From the NCBI GenBank assembly GCA_003058525.1, contig QBVD01000022.1, positions 1-50,224 of the forward strand: 50,224 bases of DNA, read 5' to 3'. Under the pieces are notes generated by a model. It had not been told where the DNA came from and made no database searches. It worked only from the letters and a program-made list of their open reading frames with translations. A program made the translations under genes and the position numbers. Origin of the DNA: a gamma proteobacterium symbiont of Ctena orbiculata. Lineage in GTDB: Bacteria; Pseudomonadota; Gammaproteobacteria; Chromatiales; Chromatiaceae. Each line of letters starts with the position of its first letter. The first letter of the stretch is position 1. Below are positions 8,951-15,916 of this stretch, in pieces.

Positions 8951-9190
8951 TCAGTCCTGGGTAACCCAGTTACGCACCTGATCCGGACTGGGAAGTCCGC
9001 CCGCATGCACAACCTTTCCATCTACGACGACGCCGGGCGTGGACATCACCCCGTAGCCCATGATCTGCGCCATGTCGGTGACCTTTTCCAGTTCGATCTC
9101 GACCCCGGCCTGCTCGGCAGCAATGCTGATGAGCTTGGCGGTTGTCTCGCAGTTCTTGCAGCCTGAACCCAACACCTTGATTTTTTTCAT
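8951..9190 (-). CDS. Small thioredoxin-like redox disulfide protein
   Basis: 79 residues with the active site GSGCKNC (Cys11, Cys14) and the cis-proline segment MSTPGVVVDG, then GLPSP. This matches the small 'redox-active disulfide protein 2' thioredoxin-fold family, which is often found in arsenic and permease operons. It probably recycles thiols for the arsenate reductase or a neighbouring Cys-rich protein in the cytoplasm. An alternative overlapping frame is a shadow. Confidence 0.9.
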   Translation of the reverse strand: MKKIKVLGSGCKNCETTAKLISIAAEQAGVEIELEKVTDMAQIMGYGVMSTPGVVVDGKVVHAGGLPSPDQVRNWVTQD

Positions 9191-9214
9191 CTCTGTTACC
9201 TCTTATAAATCGTT

Positions 9215-9451
9215 TCAATCACAGCAGCCGGAGCCGGCGCTGCAACAGGCGTTTTTGCCTTCCAACTGCACAGGCGGACACGGCACGGTGCCATAGGAGC
9301 AGAACACGCAGCAGTCGCCTTGCAACGGCTTGAGTAACTCTCCGCAACCCTTGCATTCGTAGTACCACTGGCAGGCGTCGGTCGACATGGCCTCTGCAGC
9401 GACAGGGCCGCACTTGGGACAGGTGATGGTGGACTGCAGGACTACACCCAT
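9215..9451 (-). CDS. GDCCVxC-domain Cys-rich small protein
   Basis: 78 residues from the ATG at 9451; GAGGTAAG upstream is a plausible ribosome site. Thirteen cysteines, in CPKC (11-14), CKGC (33-36), GDCCVFC (46-51) and a Cys-rich tail, mark the GDCCVxC family, some members of which are selenoproteins. Here every key position is a Cys codon, so it is the cysteine form. Probably a metal or arsenical-binding zinc-ribbon-like protein; function not established. A longer overlapping frame extends into the MBL gene and was not used. Confidence 0.8.
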   Translation of the reverse strand: MGVVLQSTITCPKCGPVAAEAMSTDACQWYYECKGCGELLKPLQGDCCVFCSYGTVPCPPVQLEGKNACCSAGSGCCD

Positions 9452-9456
9452 GGTGC

Positions 9457-10380
9457 TTACCTCGCCGACTCCAGTTGCATATAGGTCTGGTGCACATTGC
9501 GCTTGTGCCAGCCATCGAAGAACTGGAGATGCGCGAATGCCGGGGCATCGCCCATCTGTTCCACGGTATCGCCAAGATCCTGCCAATCTTCCAGTGCCTT
9601 GCTCACGCCCGTGATCAGCCAATCGAGGTAATCACCGGTCTCGGCTTTTGCCTTCGCCATGTCAGCAGGATGACCGTGGCCGGGCACTACATGCGCAGCG
9701 GCCAGATTCTCAATTTCGTGAAACGACTGCTGCCACTTCGCGACTGGGGTGGTTGGATGAATGCCCAGCAGGCGCTCGAGGAAGACGAAATCCCCAGTGA
9801 ACACGGTGCGTGTCTGCTGCAACCACAGCACCGCATCGCCGACAAAATGACCATCCCCTGGCCACTGCAACTCGAAGTTCACACCACCAAACTCGAAGGT
9901 CTGTCTGTCGGCCTCCACGATGTCTGTCGCGTAGGTCGGGACGACGGTCTTGGCCTCGTCACCGACCTGGGCGGTCAAACGGCCGATGTGTGCCTCTGCC
10001 TGTTGGTGCTGGCTGTCAACGGTGCGGGCCAACGCCTTGATGGGTACGCCTTGTCCTGCAAAGTAGCTGTTGCCCATCCAGTGGTGATCCTGCACCCCAA
10101 TATTCACCAGCAGACGGATCGGCTTGTCAGTAACACTGGCCACCGCGTGCTCCACCAGCTTCGCGCCAGCCGGGGAAGCGCCGGAGCCGACCAGCACCAC
10201 ACCCTCATCGGTCACCACGAACCCCAAGGTGTTATTGAGGCCATGGTTCTCCGGTGTGCGCGGGCCGATCTCACCGACGATGGCGTAGACATTATCCGCC
10301 ACCGGCTCGACCTTGAGTTCAAAGGCCCAGCCACTGATCGAATAAAAGCCCAGCAACAGGCTTACGAGCCAACGCTTCAT
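9457..10380 (-). CDS. Exported MBL-fold protein with an altered metal site
   Basis: 307 residues with an N-terminal signal peptide (MKRWLVSLLLGFYSISGWA). The metallo-beta-lactamase fold is visible from VYAIVGEIG, then VNIGVQDHHWMGN (92-104), GDGHFVGDAVLWL, VFTGDFVF and VPGHGHP. In typical members the 92-104 loop reads HxHxDH; here the first two histidines align with Gly95 and Gln97, so the zinc site is incomplete. The start overlaps the rhodanese stop (ATGA). Exported, paired with an exported rhodanese: perhaps periplasmic sulfur or polysulfide handling, but no substrate is shown. Confidence 0.8.
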   Translation of the reverse strand: MKRWLVSLLLGFYSISGWAFELKVEPVADNVYAIVGEIGPRTPENHGLNNTLGFVVTDEGVVLVGSGASPAGAKLVEHAVASVTDKPIRLLVNIGVQDHHWMGNSYFAGQGVPIKALARTVDSQHQQAEAHIGRLTAQVGDEAKTVVPTYATDIVEADRQTFEFGGVNFELQWPGDGHFVGDAVLWLQQTRTVFTGDFVFLERLLGIHPTTPVAKWQQSFHEIENLAAAHVVPGHGHPADMAKAKAETGDYLDWLITGVSKALEDWQDLGDTVEQMGDAPAFAHLQFFDGWHKRNVHQTYMQLESAR

Positions 10381-11300
10381 AGTTCGAAATCACCCGCAAA
10401 CGGCTTGTCACCGGTGACGGTGGGCAAGTCCAGCCAGTTCCCCCAGTGCGACCAGCCACCGTTGTACAGGCGTACATCCTGGAAACCCAGGTGTGTCAGT
10501 TGCTGGTAGGCAAGACTCATGCGAAAACCATCATCGCAGTACACGTAGACGGTCTTGTCTTTAGGTACGGACTTGTACATGTCGGCGAGGAATTCATCCG
10601 AGCGCCAGGTCTGCGACTGCCCATCAGTGCCATCCATGCTGATGATGTTCATCGCACCCGGAATATGACCTTCGGCCACACCGTGATGGCTACCACCGGC
10701 AAAGCGATCCGTGGGGCGCGCGTCGATCAGTACGATGTCTGATGTCTTGCCTTCAGCGACGTAGTCGTAGACTTCCGGAAACTCGACAAACATCGACCGA
10801 TCAGCCGGCGCGAGTTCAATATTGCTCGGCTCCCGTGCTCCGGTTGGCTCCTGGGTAATCTCTTCAAAGGCCGACCAGGCAATTGTGCCGCCATTGAGCA
10901 CCTTTACCTGTTCCATCGGGAAGCCGTACAGCTTGAGTAACACCCACAGTCGCGCACTGGTGACCGTGCGCGTATCGTCATAAATCACCAGGGTGGAATC
11001 CATGGTCACACCCCAGTTGCGCAAGGTCTGCTGAAACTGCTCGCGGGACGGAAAGCGCGTAACGGTCAGCGACTGGTTGTCTGCGAGATCCTTAAACCGC
11101 TTGACCTGAATGGCACCCGGAATATGCCCAACGCTGTGATAACGGTGTGGGTGGTAACGCACTTCCAGAACGACCAGGTTGTCATCGTCGATGTGTTCCG
11201 CAAGCCAGTCGGCATCAACCAGGTAATCTGGGTTAGCCCAGGCGAAAGGTGAAATAGACAGGCCAATGGCCATCAGCAAAGACAGGAGTGTTGATTTCAT
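10377..11300 (-). CDS. Exported two-domain rhodanese (sulfurtransferase)
   Basis: 307 residues: a signal peptide (to about residue 22), an N-terminal rhodanese domain without catalytic Cys (Asp in VIYDDTRTV), and a C-terminal domain with the active loop YCDDGFR (Cys255). This arrangement is that of thiosulfate or mercaptopyruvate sulfurtransferases of the SseA type, but periplasmic. It lies between acr3 and the MBL gene, coupled to the latter. It suggests sulfane sulfur chemistry next to arsenite export, for example formation or breakdown of thioarsenicals; this link is inferred. Confidence 0.85.
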   Translation of the reverse strand: MKSTLLSLLMAIGLSISPFAWANPDYLVDADWLAEHIDDDNLVVLEVRYHPHRYHSVGHIPGAIQVKRFKDLADNQSLTVTRFPSREQFQQTLRNWGVTMDSTLVIYDDTRTVTSARLWVLLKLYGFPMEQVKVLNGGTIAWSAFEEITQEPTGAREPSNIELAPADRSMFVEFPEVYDYVAEGKTSDIVLIDARPTDRFAGGSHHGVAEGHIPGAMNIISMDGTDGQSQTWRSDEFLADMYKSVPKDKTVYVYCDDGFRMSLAYQQLTHLGFQDVRLYNGGWSHWGNWLDLPTVTGDKPFAGDFEL

Positions 11301-11311
11301 AGTTACTTTTC

Positions 11312-12391
11312 TCAGTTTGACGTGCCAGCCTCGTACCAGCCCTTTGTTTTATTAACTATTTTCACCACCGACAGCATGACCGGCACTTCAACGAGCACAC
11401 CGACCACGGTCGCGAGCGCCGCGCCCGAATCAAAACCGAACAGCACGATGGCCGCGGCAACGGCGAGTTCGAAAAAGTTGCTCGCCCCGATCAGGGCCGA
11501 GGGTGCCGCCACGCAATGGGCGACCCCGAAATGTCGGTTCAGCAGGTACGCCAGACCGGAGTTGAAATAGACCTGGATCAGGATCGGCACCGCGAGCATG
11601 ACGATCACCAGTGGCTGACTCAAAATCTGCTCGCCCTGGAAACCGAACAACAGCACCAGCGTCGCCAGCAAGGCGATGAGTGAGACCGGATGCAGTTGAT
11701 CGAGCCGCGCCTGCAAAGCTGCTTCACCGCCCGATTGCAGCAGGCGTCGCCGCCACCATTGCGCGAACAGCACCGGCAACACGATGTAGAGCACGACCGA
11801 GAGGAACAGCGTGTCCCAGGGCACGGTGATCGCCGACAGGCCGAGCAGCAGCCCGACGATGGGCGCAAACGCAAACACCATGATGGTGTCGTTCAAGGCC
11901 ACCTGGGTCAGAGTGAAGTTGGCATCGCCATCAGAGAGACGACTCCAGACGAACACCATCGCCGTGCAAGGCGCGGCCGCAAGCAATATCAGTCCGGCGA
12001 TATAGGCATCGAGCTGGTCAGGGGGAAGGTAGTCCACGAACACACCACGAATGAATAGCCAACCGAGCAGCGCCATCGAAAAAGGCTTCACGGCCCAGTT
12101 GATGAAGAGCGTTACGCCAATACCACGCCAGTGCTCCTTCATCTGGTGCAAGGCCCGGAAGTCGACCTTCAATAGCATCGGTATGATCATGAGCCAGATG
12201 AGCACGGCCACCGGCAGATTCACCTGCGCCACTTCCATCTGACCGATAGCCTGGAACGGCACCGGGAACCAGTGCCCCAGTGCGATGCCCACGATAATGC
12301 ACAGCCCGACCCACACCGTCAGGTAACGCTCGAACAGACTCATCGAACTGCCAGCCGCACGCTTGGCAGTGACTTCACACTGGGCACTCAT
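11312..12391 (-). CDS. acr3: ACR3-family arsenite efflux permease
   Basis: 359 residues and about ten membrane helices. The family-defining Cys is in AAPCTAMVFVWS (Cys142), and PVAVLIWLMIIPMLLKVDF and ALNDTIMVFAFAPIVGLLLG are typical Acr3 segments. It exports arsenite (possibly antimonite) across the inner membrane using the proton gradient. It follows arsC with a two-base gap, the classic arsR-arsC-acr3 order. The start at 12391 gives a short cytoplasmic tail; Met17 (MSLFERYLTVWVGL) is a possible alternative. Confidence 0.93.
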   Translation of the reverse strand: MSAQCEVTAKRAAGSSMSLFERYLTVWVGLCIIVGIALGHWFPVPFQAIGQMEVAQVNLPVAVLIWLMIIPMLLKVDFRALHQMKEHWRGIGVTLFINWAVKPFSMALLGWLFIRGVFVDYLPPDQLDAYIAGLILLAAAPCTAMVFVWSRLSDGDANFTLTQVALNDTIMVFAFAPIVGLLLGLSAITVPWDTLFLSVVLYIVLPVLFAQWWRRRLLQSGGEAALQARLDQLHPVSLIALLATLVLLFGFQGEQILSQPLVIVMLAVPILIQVYFNSGLAYLLNRHFGVAHCVAAPSALIGASNFFELAVAAAIVLFGFDSGAALATVVGVLVEVPVMLSVVKIVNKTKGWYEAGTSN

Positions 12392-12393
12392 GG

Positions 12394-12921
12394 TCAGGCA
12401 GCCGAATCCTTGTCGGAGACGTGGATGCGGCCAATCTCGTCCAGCTTCTCCTGCAGACGCAACTGATCAAGCGAATTAAGTGGCAGGTTGACGAAAATCG
12501 AGATGCGGTTTTGTAACTCACGAAAAGCCGTAGCGAATGCAGTTCGCCGGGTTATCTCGTCGCCTTCGACAGCAGCAGGATCGGCGATACCCCAGTGCGC
12601 TGTCATCGGTTGGCCTGGCCAAACCGGGCAGACCTCGGCTGCGGCTTTGTCGCAGACGGTAAAGACGAAATCCATCTGCGGCGCATCCGGGGCGGCGAAC
12701 TCTTCCCAGTCCTTGCTGCGGAGCCCATTAGTCATGTAATTGTTATGCTGCAGTTCATAGAGAGCCCCCGGATGGACCTCACCTTTAGGGTGGCTGCCGG
12801 CGCTAAAGCCTCGGAACTTGCCGCGACCCAATCGATTGATGATGCTCTCGCCGAAGATACTGCGGGCAGAGTTGCCGGTACAGAGGAACAACACGTTGTA
12901 TGTTTTGTCGGTCACAATCAA
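12394..12921 (-). CDS. arsC: Arsenate reductase, LMW phosphatase type
   Basis: 175 residues. The phosphatase-like loop VLFLCTGNSARS places the nucleophile at Cys14 with Arg20. Further cysteines at 90 and 98 (TVCDKAAAEVC) provide the internal disulfide relay of thioredoxin-coupled ArsC, and DPA in GIADPAAVEG is the usual general-acid loop. It reduces arsenate to arsenite for Acr3. It is the second gene of the operon, just after arsR; the small thioredoxin-like protein downstream may be its reductant. Confidence 0.92.
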   Translation of the reverse strand: MIVTDKTYNVLFLCTGNSARSIFGESIINRLGRGKFRGFSAGSHPKGEVHPGALYELQHNNYMTNGLRSKDWEEFAAPDAPQMDFVFTVCDKAAAEVCPVWPGQPMTAHWGIADPAAVEGDEITRRTAFATAFRELQNRISIFVNLPLNSLDQLRLQEKLDEIGRIHVSDKDSAA

Positions 12922-12957
12922 TTCCCTCCTCGGGTTCGATGGGCTAATGAAATACAG

Positions 12958-13311
12958 TTATGCGCAACGGGGTGCGCCGGGACGATTCGGCATGCTTTCC
13001 AATGCGGCCAGATCTTCCGTAAACGGAGCCACTCCCTTCACACCATCAGCCGTTTCCCGCAACACATTGTCCACCCAGTCTGGAAGCTCGGGATTGATCC
13101 GGTAATGGATCCACAGGCCCTCTCGGCGATCACTCACCAGCTCTACCTCACGCAGGTGCGCAAGATGACGGGAAATGGTCGGCTGGGCCGCGCCAATGGC
13201 GTGGGTCAGCTCGCAGACGCAGAGTTCACCGTGTTCAAGGAGTAGCAGGAGGCAGCGCAGGCGTATTTCGTGCGCGATGGCGGGGTATAGCGTTAAGGGG
13301 GATATATTCAT
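12958..13311 (-). CDS. arsR: ArsR-type arsenite-responsive repressor
   Basis: 117 residues from the ATG at 13311. The winged-helix pattern is clear (AIAHEIRLRCLLLLLEHGEL, then AAQPTISRHLAHLREVELV, then REGLWIHYRI), and the metal-sensing motif ELCVCE (Cys31, Cys33) sits at the start of the recognition region as in classical ArsR. It should repress the ars operon until arsenite binds. A longer open frame to 13413 exists, but the extra residues cross the probable operator and have no family similarity. First gene of the ars operon. Confidence 0.9.
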   Translation of the reverse strand: MNISPLTLYPAIAHEIRLRCLLLLLEHGELCVCELTHAIGAAQPTISRHLAHLREVELVSDRREGLWIHYRINPELPDWVDNVLRETADGVKGVAPFTEDLAALESMPNRPGAPRCA

Positions 13312-13356
13312 GTAGCCGAATATATCCTGCGCCATATATTTCGTCAATTGAATATA
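13300..13356. promoter_or_regulatory. ArsR operator region (perfect palindrome)
   Basis: A perfect inverted repeat GGATATATTC / GAATATATCC (13300-13309 and 13318-13327, 8-base spacer) covers the arsR start codon. A looser second one, ATATATTTC and GAATATA, follows at about 13334-13356. AT-rich palindromes with TTC...GAA halves are usual for ArsR. Both lie where a leftward promoter must be, so repression of the whole operon is expected. Confidence 0.6.
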
Positions 13357-13633
13357 GTTAAAGGCCCCTGGATAAAATCGAATTGGTGCGTGATCGAGAA
13401 TTGTGCTGGGCACCCCTCGGCGTCGAAGCCAAGGCCTCGGCGACAGTCAAAGAAAGGGATCTACGTGGATTTATAAAATGAGTCGACCTGACCGGCAATC
13501 AAATCGCCGCAGGTGTCGATCATTACGATGGCGATAAAGCCATATCTTTTGAATACCAGCTTGTGGGCGGCCCCCTGTGCACACTTTGGGGCTAGTAAAG
13601 CTGTTAGAAAATATCCGCTCAGTCGAGCTTCCA
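13357..13633. other. Stretch between arsR and arm1 of junction D, no clear gene
   Basis: I see no gene here. A rightward open frame of about 38 codons after a stop at 13487 (starting VDLTGNQIAAGVDHY) reads like protein and ends at a stop at about 13604, but has no start and no recognised family. It may be the tail of a lost gene cut by the island boundary. Confidence 0.3.
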
Positions 13634-13920
13634 AAATACCATGACTACACTAATCTGACTCTCATGGTATCGCTGCTTTTCGTGCTACAGAGCGCGGAAA
13701 ATGCCATGAAAAATACCCTTGATGATGCAGATTATATTATCAATTAGATTAAATTAATTGTTATATTTCAATGTGTTATAAATTCCCGTCACTCCCACTC
13801 TATTATAAATAAGCCATTTTTATCTTTTATATTCAATGGCTTATTTTCCTGCTAAATCGTAATACCATGAAAAATACCATGCTCAGAAAAGCCTTCAAAC
13901 TGCTCGAAATGTGCCGATTG
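13634..13920. repeat. Attachment-site junction D (arm1 - core - arm2)
   Basis: Arm1: AATACCATG (13635-13643) and CATGGTATC (13663-13671), then ATGCCATGAAAAATACCC and GATGATGCAGATTATATTAT. Core: GTCACTCCCACTC with TATTAT at 13788-13805. Arm2: perfect inverted repeat AATAAGCCATT (13808-13818) and AATGGCTTATT (13835-13845), then TACCATGAAAAATACCATG and CTCAGAAAAGCCTTC. It divides the arsenic unit from the osmolyte unit. Confidence 0.82.
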
Positions 13921-13939
13921 AGCACTGATATACAGCACC

Positions 13940-14266
13940 TTAGGCTACCTTCCGGGCTTTGACTTCCAGGTGTATCCCCTCCTGCTCCTGCAGGTAGTGG
14001 ATAACCGCGAACAGGTTGCTCGCCTGGGGATTACCTCTTGGCCCGAACATACGCATGAGACTCTTGCTCGATTTGTCGAAGACCTGTGAGAGCTCTTCGA
14101 GCACGATCGTCGCATTGATATAGTCGCGCAGCACTGCTTTGCCGGTATCGACGTCACCGGCGAGCAGGCATTCGACCCCTTCTTGTAACAGAGCCTTGCG
14201 AAACGCCGGATCCCTTTGGGCGCGAGCCTGTATGGTGTCCTTAAAATCTTTCGTCAGAGCCATCAT
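13940..14266 (-). CDS. HigA-like antitoxin, second copy
   Basis: 108 residues, differing from the protein at 4101-4427 at only about four positions by eye (GF to VL, K to R, Q to H). It lies at the same distance from arm2 as the first copy, so arm2 and this gene travelled together. The reading frame is intact although the partner toxin is truncated, so it may now act as a solo regulator or as cross-protection against the toxin of the first copy. Confidence 0.8.
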   Translation of the reverse strand: MMALTKDFKDTIQARAQRDPAFRKALLQEGVECLLAGDVDTGKAVLRDYINATIVLEELSQVFDKSSKSLMRMFGPRGNPQASNLFAVIHYLQEQEGIHLEVKARKVA

Positions 14267-14480
14267 GTCACCTCTTGCCGTTTTCGGCGCTTATAGTCGC
14301 GCCAGTGCCCTTTCGCAGCAGAAATATCTGCATCCTGGCGCTTCTTGGTACCACCCGCCAGCAAGATTACTAGCCGGCCCCCGCCTTTGCCGAAGTAGAT
14401 CCAATAACCAGGGCCAAAATCGATTCGATACCCACATAAGCCGGCACATAAATCTTTCACCGCAGCGTAATTACCTTACT
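14263..14480 (-). pseudogene. HigB-like toxin, 5'-truncated second copy
   Basis: Only the C-terminal half matches the toxin at 4424-4765: similarity begins at about GNYAAVKD (14470) and continues through YRIDFGPGYWIYFGKGGGRL to the basic tail. The first ~45 residues are missing; an in-frame stop and then the unrelated end of the MarR-type gene replace them. A 65-residue frame can start at an internal ATG (14460) but lacks the first helix of the fold, so activity is unlikely. It overlaps the antitoxin by four bases like the intact copy. Confidence 0.75.
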
Positions 14481-14487
14481 GCCAATC

Positions 14488-15066
14488 TCAGGTGACAGAA
14501 GAGACCTTGGCCTCTTTAGATGGCTCGACTGGCATCAACTCTTCCTCCGTGGGTTCTGGCTCCAACACTTCCTCAACAGCCTGAGTGGTCGCCCGCACTG
14601 ACCCGCTGGAAAGCACCGGCGCAGCGTCGATATCCTCTGCATCCATCATCGCGGCAATACGCTGTAGCGATGCCAGTAATTGAGTCTGCTCCCAATCCTG
14701 CAAATTACTAAAGCGTTCAGCAAAACTTTCCTGAAGCAATGGCGGTGATTGTTCAAGCAAAGTCAACGCCGCATCCGTTGCTTCAACCAATACACGTCGT
14801 CGATCTTCCGTATCCCGATTTCGGCGAATCAATCCGCGTTTTTCGAGTCGATTGAGGATATCGGTCACCGTTCCCTGGCTGAGGCTAACCTGAGTCGCCA
14901 GTTCACCGGCGGGCAGGCTGCCATTCTGCAATGCCTTGAGGATGAGCGCCTGAGGACCGGTCAAGCCATGACTCTCCACCAGTGTCCTGGAATGCAAATC
15001 CACGGCACGTATTACCCGCCGCAGGGCAACTATGACCTGATCCCCGATATCGTCGTGCTTGCTCAT
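14488..15066 (-). CDS. MarR-family regulator, CosR/EctR-like
   Basis: About 192 residues from the ATG at 15066; a TTG at 15087 is an alternative start. The N-terminal half is a MarR winged helix (HDDIGDQVIVALRRVIRAVD, LTGPQALILKALQNG, LSQGTVTDILNRLEKRGLI, then the wing RDTEDRRRVLV). It resembles the MarR subgroup that controls compatible-solute genes (EctR, CosR). The C-terminal 50 residues are an acidic Pro/Glu-rich tail not seen in most relatives. It diverges from the osmolyte operon and is likely to control it in response to salt. Confidence 0.8.
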   Translation of the reverse strand: MSKHDDIGDQVIVALRRVIRAVDLHSRTLVESHGLTGPQALILKALQNGSLPAGELATQVSLSQGTVTDILNRLEKRGLIRRNRDTEDRRRVLVEATDAALTLLEQSPPLLQESFAERFSNLQDWEQTQLLASLQRIAAMMDAEDIDAAPVLSSGSVRATTQAVEEVLEPEPTEEELMPVEPSKEAKVSSVT

Positions 15067-15134
15067 ATATTCAAGATTTGGATGCAAATACTTTGTATCG
15101 TAAACATTTTCGCCATGTCTTCTGTACTTGCACC

Positions 15135-15163
15135 TTTAATCGCTCACCGTATTACCGTATAAT
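15135..15163 (+). promoter_or_regulatory. Possible promoter of the osmolyte operon
   Basis: A consensus -10 TATAAT lies at 15158-15163, with a weak -35 TTTAAT at 15135-15140, 17 bases apart, about 100 bases before the first gene. It lies between the divergent MarR-type regulator and the operon. A poor -35 fits an activated or salt-dependent promoter. No clear palindromic operator was found by eye. Confidence 0.35.
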
Positions 15164-15263
15164 TCCGTTCTTTTACAGCATTTTAGCATTTTACACCACT
15201 AGAATATTTAATTTGGACACAAAGCATCTTCCTGATATTGAACAGAGTCCGCTCTTCCGAACC

Positions 15264-15446
15264 ATGCCAAAAAACGACCTCCATATTAACGAAAACCGCT
15301 GGCGGCACAGGCGTTTGTTTAGGAAACGGCACGTGCATCCCATGCTCCGTCCCGGGGTAATTCTGCTCGTGCTCGCTGTCCTGGTCATACTGGGCTGGTG
15401 GCTGGAATTACCGCCTTTCAACGCCATCGGCAATGGGATGTCCTGA
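15264..15446 (+). CDS. Small single-pass membrane protein
   Basis: 60 residues: a very basic N-terminus (ENRWRHRRLFRKRHVHP) followed by one strong membrane segment (GVILLVLAVLVILGWW) and a short tail. By the positive-inside rule the N-terminus is cytoplasmic. Its stop overlaps the next start (TGATG), so it is coupled to the FN3 protein. I do not recognise the family. Membership in the operon suggests a role in the transport or signalling of the solute handled downstream. Confidence 0.55.
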   Translation: MPKNDLHINENRWRHRRLFRKRHVHPMLRPGVILLVLAVLVILGWWLELPPFNAIGNGMS

Positions 15447-15916
15447 TGTTGGCCACACTGACCAGGGCTTTGCGCCAGGAGCGGCGAATACGGATACCAA
15501 TAATACTGGCTCCTGCCCTGACCTGCCTGCTTACAACCGGTGCCATCCACGCCCAGACGCCTGTACCAGAACTGTCCGTGGACAATGAAACTGCCTCAGC
15601 AGGCTTCTACAGCCTGAACTGGGAAACCGACGCGGAATCTTTTGAACTGCAGGAAGCAGCATCTCCCAATTTCGAGAATACGACCACCGCTTACAGCGGT
15701 CCCGATCGGGCCACCGTCTTCTCGGGCAAAGCGGATGGCACCTGGCATTACCGGGTTCGCGCTTCGGTAGATGGCCAGCCCGGCCCATGGAGTGATCCGG
15801 TCACCGTGACGGTTGCCCACCACAACCTTGGCCGCGCTCTCATATTCCTGGCACTCGGATTTATCGTTTTTGTAGCCATCGTGCTGACGATCGTCCGGGT
15901 CAAGGAGACCGAATGA
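15446..15916 (+). CDS. Exported fibronectin type III domain protein with C-terminal anchor
   Basis: 156 residues: a basic start and signal-like hydrophobic segment (RIPIILAPALTCLLTTGAIHA), one Ig-like FN3 domain (about 45-125, with YSLNWETDAESFELQEA, YRVRASVDGQPGPWSDPVTV), then a C-terminal membrane helix (ALIFLALGFIVFVAIVLTIV) and a short charged end. It would expose one FN3 domain outside the inner membrane. Such domains bind proteins or solutes; being next to the hydrolases and the symporter, it could be an accessory of the uptake system. It overlaps the next gene (ATGA). No characterised homologue recognised. Confidence 0.7.
   Translation: MLATLTRALRQERRIRIPIILAPALTCLLTTGAIHAQTPVPELSVDNETASAGFYSLNWETDAESFELQEAASPNFENTTTAYSGPDRATVFSGKADGTWHYRVRASVDGQPGPWSDPVTVTVAHHNLGRALIFLALGFIVFVAIVLTIVRVKETE

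Noticed and set aside
9215..9451. Selenocysteine in the GDCCVxC protein
   Set aside because: All conserved positions are Cys codons and there is no in-frame TGA before the true stop.
9475..10509. A 344-codon rightward open frame opposite the MBL and rhodanese genes
   Set aside because: Antisense shadow; the minus-strand proteins have signal peptides and family motifs.
13487..13604. A 38-codon protein-like stretch between arsR and junction D
   Set aside because: No start codon or ribosome site and no recognised family; noted only as a possible gene relic.
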